Below are positions 61,569 to 64,000 of a DNA stretch of 64,000 nucleotides, one piece after another (positions within the stretch are counted from its first letter, which is position 1; each line of letters begins with the position of its first letter). This DNA is from Kribbella rubisoli (GTDB lineage Bacteria; Actinomycetota; Actinomycetes; Propionibacteriales; Kribbellaceae). The stretch is taken from positions 1,302,001 through 1,366,000 of the forward strand of contig NZ_SHKR01000011.1 of assembly GCF_004217145.1 (NCBI RefSeq), in the 5' to 3' direction. The translations under genes and the position numbers were made by a program. The notes below the pieces were generated by a model. The model was given only the letters and a program-made list of their open reading frames with translations, had not been told where the DNA came from and did no database searches.

Positions 61569-62321
61569 TTAGTTCGTGCAGAGCAGCAGTGAGTCGATCG
61601 AAACGTACGGGCCGTATCCGGACCGGATGTCCGCGACCTGCAGCCGGAGTCGGGTCACGCCGGAGATGTCGTAGTTCAGCCAGGTCTCGGTCTCCTGCTG
61701 CATGCGGATCGAGGTCATCGCCGTCGTCCCGTTGTGCAGCGACACCCGCACGAGCCCGTCGGTCAGGTTCCCGAGCCAGTTCCGCACGTAGCGGCAACCG
61801 GTCGAGTCCACCTCGCCCCAGACGTACCCGCCCTGGTTCGCCAGCAGATCGGCCTCGGCCCGCCGCGGCCCTTCGTTCGGCGGTACGACGGTGAACTGCG
61901 GCTGGCCGGCCCCACCCGCAGCGACCAGCCCCTTCTTGAACATCCCGCGCCACACGTAGTGCTTGAAGCTGATCATCGGTGAGACCACCGCGGCGTACGG
62001 CGCCTGCGCACCCACCGCGATCCGGTAGGTCCGAACTGACCCGGGCTGGACCGTGGTGATCGTCACGCTGCTGCCGGACGAGTACCCGTGCGCGACCTCC
62101 TGCCACCGCTTCAACGACGGGATCCACTGGTGCAACGGGATCCGCGTGCCGGCTGCGGGCGCCGGCGTCAACGTCCCGACAACCGTGATCACACCCTTGG
62201 TCGCGTCCGTCGTCCGAATGCTCGCGATCTTCGCCGTCCGCGTCGGCGCCGCAACAGCCGCGATCGGGGCCGCACACCCCACGACGAGCAACGTCAGCAG
62301 TCCGGCTAGCACACGACGCAT
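61569..62321 (-). CDS. secreted protein with NPCBM-like carbohydrate-binding domain
   Basis: A 250-residue exported protein with signal MRRVLAGLLTLLVVGCAAPIAAVAA (VVGC could be a lipobox). Residues about 30-110 form an Ig-like domain (ITVVGTLTPAPAAGTRIPLHQW). The C-terminal 110 residues, GGYVWGEVDSTGCRYVRNWLGNLTDG...ETETWLNYDISGVTRLRLQVADIRSGYGPYVSIDSLLLC, resemble an NPCBM/beta-sandwich module that binds glycans. Two Cys (GCRY, LLLC) may pair. It sits 10 nt upstream of nuoA on the same strand. Confidence 0.72.
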   Translation of the reverse strand: MRRVLAGLLTLLVVGCAAPIAAVAAPTRTAKIASIRTTDATKGVITVVGTLTPAPAAGTRIPLHQWIPSLKRWQEVAHGYSSGSSVTITTVQPGSVRTYRIAVGAQAPYAAVVSPMISFKHYVWRGMFKKGLVAAGGAGQPQFTVVPPNEGPRRAEADLLANQGGYVWGEVDSTGCRYVRNWLGNLTDGLVRVSLHNGTTAMTSIRMQQETETWLNYDISGVTRLRLQVADIRSGYGPYVSIDSLLLCTN

Positions 62322-62590
62322 GAAGACAACTCCTCGAAGTCACAGCTTGATGACGACACCCTGCCGGTTCTCACTTCGGATCGCAAGCGAGCCGCTGCGG
62401 AGTGTGACACTGGGAGATTTCGCCTCTACCTGACCCAACGACCCGTTAACACCGCGTCCCAGGCTGTGGACCACCGGGGCTTCCGCATGGTTCTGTTCTA
62501 AGGGCGAACTAATATTGGGGTTATCGCCCTGACGGGGGGATCGGCCTGTTGCCCACAAGGCGGCCGGACGACCCAAGCTTCGACTTGGAG
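62322..62590. other. intergenic region with the korA promoter area
   Basis: This 269-bp gap has no supported gene. Its left part is the leader of the minus-strand secreted protein. On the right, TAATAT (62510-62515) is a good -10 candidate for korA, flanked by the inverted repeat AGGGCGA (62501-62507) and TCGCCCT (62524-62530). Confidence 0.55.
62501..62530 (+). promoter_or_regulatory. inverted repeat around the probable korA -10 box
   Basis: AGGGCGA (62501-62507) and TCGCCCT (62524-62530) are perfect complements with 16 bases between them, which include TAATAT at 62510-62515. A repressor at this dyad would block the promoter; as RNA only the 3' part would be transcribed, so a DNA operator is likelier than a hairpin. 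Confidence 0.5.
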
Positions 62591-64000
62591 ATGAAAAGAA
62601 CAGTGACCATCGAGGTCAAGCAGCTCGACCGCGTGGTGATCCGCTTCGCCGGCGATTCCGGTGACGGGATGCAGCTCACGGGGGACAGGTTCACAGCGGA
62701 AACGGCGTCGTTCGGCAATGACCTGTCGACGTTGCCCAACTTCCCAGCCGAGATCCGCGCACCAGCCGGAACCCTGCCGGGAGTGTCGTCCTTCCAGCTC
62801 CACTTCGCCGACCACGACATCCTCACGCCGGGCGACGCGCCCGACGTGCTGATTGCTATGAACCCGGCAGCGCTGAAGGCGAACCTCAAGGACGTCCCCC
62901 GCGGCGCGACGCTGATCGTCGACACCGCGGACTTCACCGCCCGCAACCTGAAGCGGATCGGGTACGACGAGAACCCGCTGGAGACCGGCGAGCTCGACGC
63001 GTACCACGTGGTCCCGCTCAACCTGACGGGCATGACGGTGGAGTCGGTCAAGGAGTTCGGGCTGACCCGCAAGGACGCGTCGCGGGCGAAGAACATGTAC
63101 GCGCTCGGCCTGGTGTCCTGGTTGTTCCAGCGGCCGGTCGAGTCGACGATCACATTCCTGCAGACGAAGTTCGCGGGCAAACCGGACATCCGGGACGCGA
63201 ACATCGCGGCCTTCCGCGCGGGCTACAACTTCGGTGAGACCGCCGAGGAGTTCTCGGTCCGCTACGAAGTGAAGCCGGCCAGCATGGCCACCGGCACGTA
63301 CCGGAACATCTCCGGCAACCTCGCGCTGGCGTACGGCCTGGTGGCCGGTGCCCAGCGAGCCGGCTTGCCGCTGGTCCTCGGTGCGTACCCGATCACCCCG
63401 GCGTCCGACGTACTGCACGAGCTGTCGAAGCTCAAGCGGTTCAACGTCACCACGGTCCAGGCCGAGGACGAGATCGCCGGTATCGGCGCGGCGCTGGGTG
63501 CATCGTTCGGCGGCGCGCTCGGCGTGACCACGTCGTCCGGCCCGGGTATCAGCCTGAAGTCCGAGACGATCGGCCTCGGCGTGATGCTCGAGCTGCCGCT
63601 GGTCGTCTGCGACATCCAGCGCGCCGGTCCCTCGACCGGTATGCCGACCAAGACCGAGCAGGCCGACCTGCTGCAGGTGATGTTCGGCCGCAACGGCGAG
63701 GCCCCGCTGCCGGTGCTCGCGGCCCAGTCCCCCGCGGACTGCTTCGCGATCGCGGTCGAGGCGGCCCGGATCGCGATCACCTACCGCACCCCGGTGATCG
63801 TGCTGTCCGACGGCTACCTGGCCAACGGTTCCGAGCCGTGGAAGATCCCGGTGGTCGCGGACCTGCCGACGATCGACCCGAACTTCACCGTCGAGCCGAA
63901 TGCGACCGACGACAAGGGCCAGCCGACGTACCTCCCCTACCTGCGCGACCCGGAGACCCTGGCCCGTGCCTGGGCCGTCCCGGGTACGGCGGGTCTGGAT
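62591..64000 (+). CDS. korA: 2-oxoglutarate:ferredoxin oxidoreductase subunit alpha, N-terminal part (cut by the window edge)
   Basis: 470 codons are visible, still open at the edge. VIRFAGDSGDGMQLTGDRFT opens the gamma domain, NMYALGLVSWLFQRPVEST follows, then the pyruvate-ferredoxin-oxidoreductase alpha part with LGAYPITPASDVLHELSKL, TVQAEDEIAGIGAALGASFGG, TTSSGPGISLKSETIGLGVMLELPLVVCDIQRAGPSTGMPTKTEQADL. This is the fused KorA of actinobacteria, which with KorB (TPP, 4Fe-4S) converts 2-oxoglutarate and CoA to succinyl-CoA and reduced ferredoxin. ATG 62591 follows GGAG directly; GTG 62603 is an alternative start. Confidence 0.93.
   Translation, partial: MKRTVTIEVKQLDRVVIRFAGDSGDGMQLTGDRFTAETASFGNDLSTLPNFPAEIRAPAGTLPGVSSFQLHFADHDILTPGDAPDVLIAMNPAALKANLKDVPRGATLIVDTADFTARNLKRIGYDENPLETGELDAYHVVPLNLTGMTVESVKEFGLTRKDASRAKNMYALGLVSWLFQRPVESTITFLQTKFAGKPDIRDANIAAFRAGYNFGETAEEFSVRYEVKPASMATGTYRNISGNLALAYGLVAGAQRAGLPLVLGAYPITPASDVLHELSKLKRFNVTTVQAEDEIAGIGAALGASFGGALGVTTSSGPGISLKSETIGLGVMLELPLVVCDIQRAGPSTGMPTKTEQADLLQVMFGRNGEAPLPVLAAQSPADCFAIAVEAARIAITYRTPVIVLSDGYLANGSEPWKIPVVADLPTIDPNFTVEPNATDDKGQPTYLPYLRDPETLARAWAVPGTAGLD

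Overview
The window is high-GC DNA (roughly 70 percent or more), densely packed on both strands with ATGA/GTGA overlaps. Gene content (F420-dependent LLM oxidoreductase, DGPF/YCII proteins with an ECF42-type sigma factor, a LAL-type LuxR regulator, a phosphodiester glycosidase, KorA beside complex I genes) points to an actinomycete. Kribbella or a close relative in the Nocardioidaceae is my best inference; no rRNA is present to fix it. Both ends are cut: the left edge opens inside a LacI-family regulator and the right edge inside korA.

Layout. 0-10 kb: regulator tail, a membrane protein, a TrmH rRNA methyltransferase, a SAM methyltransferase, a PEP-mutase-like enzyme, an Ada-AlkA relative with an eroded glycosylase core, an RraA/aldo-keto reductase pair, and an LLM oxidoreductase facing a MarR regulator across a clear operator. 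10-20 kb: a large minus-strand set with a Tat-exported purple-acid-phosphatase-like protein, a DUF4263-like protein paired with a YCII protein, a 1139-residue glycosidase-phosphoesterase fusion, and a degenerate HD domain fused to membrane helices and a beta-propeller. 20-31 kb: YggT, a direct-repeat field, tRNA-Tyr, YajQ, a vanadium haloperoxidase pair, LuxR and AraC regulators, a PhyH oxygenase, a lactonase, and arylamine N-acetyltransferase.

31-49 kb and 61 kb carry a NuoEFG-less complex I (NuoA, B, C, H, I, J, K, L, M, N). All are on the minus strand and in canonical order, but unrelated cassettes break the set up: a frameshifted MetF-like gene, an ECF42/DGPF pair, a two-component system with its divergent ABC export system, an NmrA-like gene behind a SoxR-like box, and a GNAT gene. 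korA begins at 62.6 kb. This suggests, by inference, that ferredoxin reduced by 2-oxoglutarate:ferredoxin oxidoreductase could feed the complex. No nuoD, E, F or G is visible here.

50-61 kb holds an NCS1 permease/cysteine hydrolase/GntR operon, three tiny paralogous basic proteins with a duplicated leader (two of them in an operon closed by a strong terminator), a likely artefactual poly-C/poly-G tract, a large LAL regulator, a serine hydrolase with an M19 dipeptidase, and an ornithine-cyclodeaminase-family enzyme.

The most unusual signals are a palindromic element of about 95 bp that occurs once between genes at 61.1 kb and once in frame inside the ATPase domain of a histidine kinase at 39.8 kb; the three small paralogues with their conserved leader; the dispersed complex I set next to korA; and a recurrent leaderless promoter layout (TANNNT, 6-7 nt, start codon), including two divergent pairs whose -10 boxes overlap.
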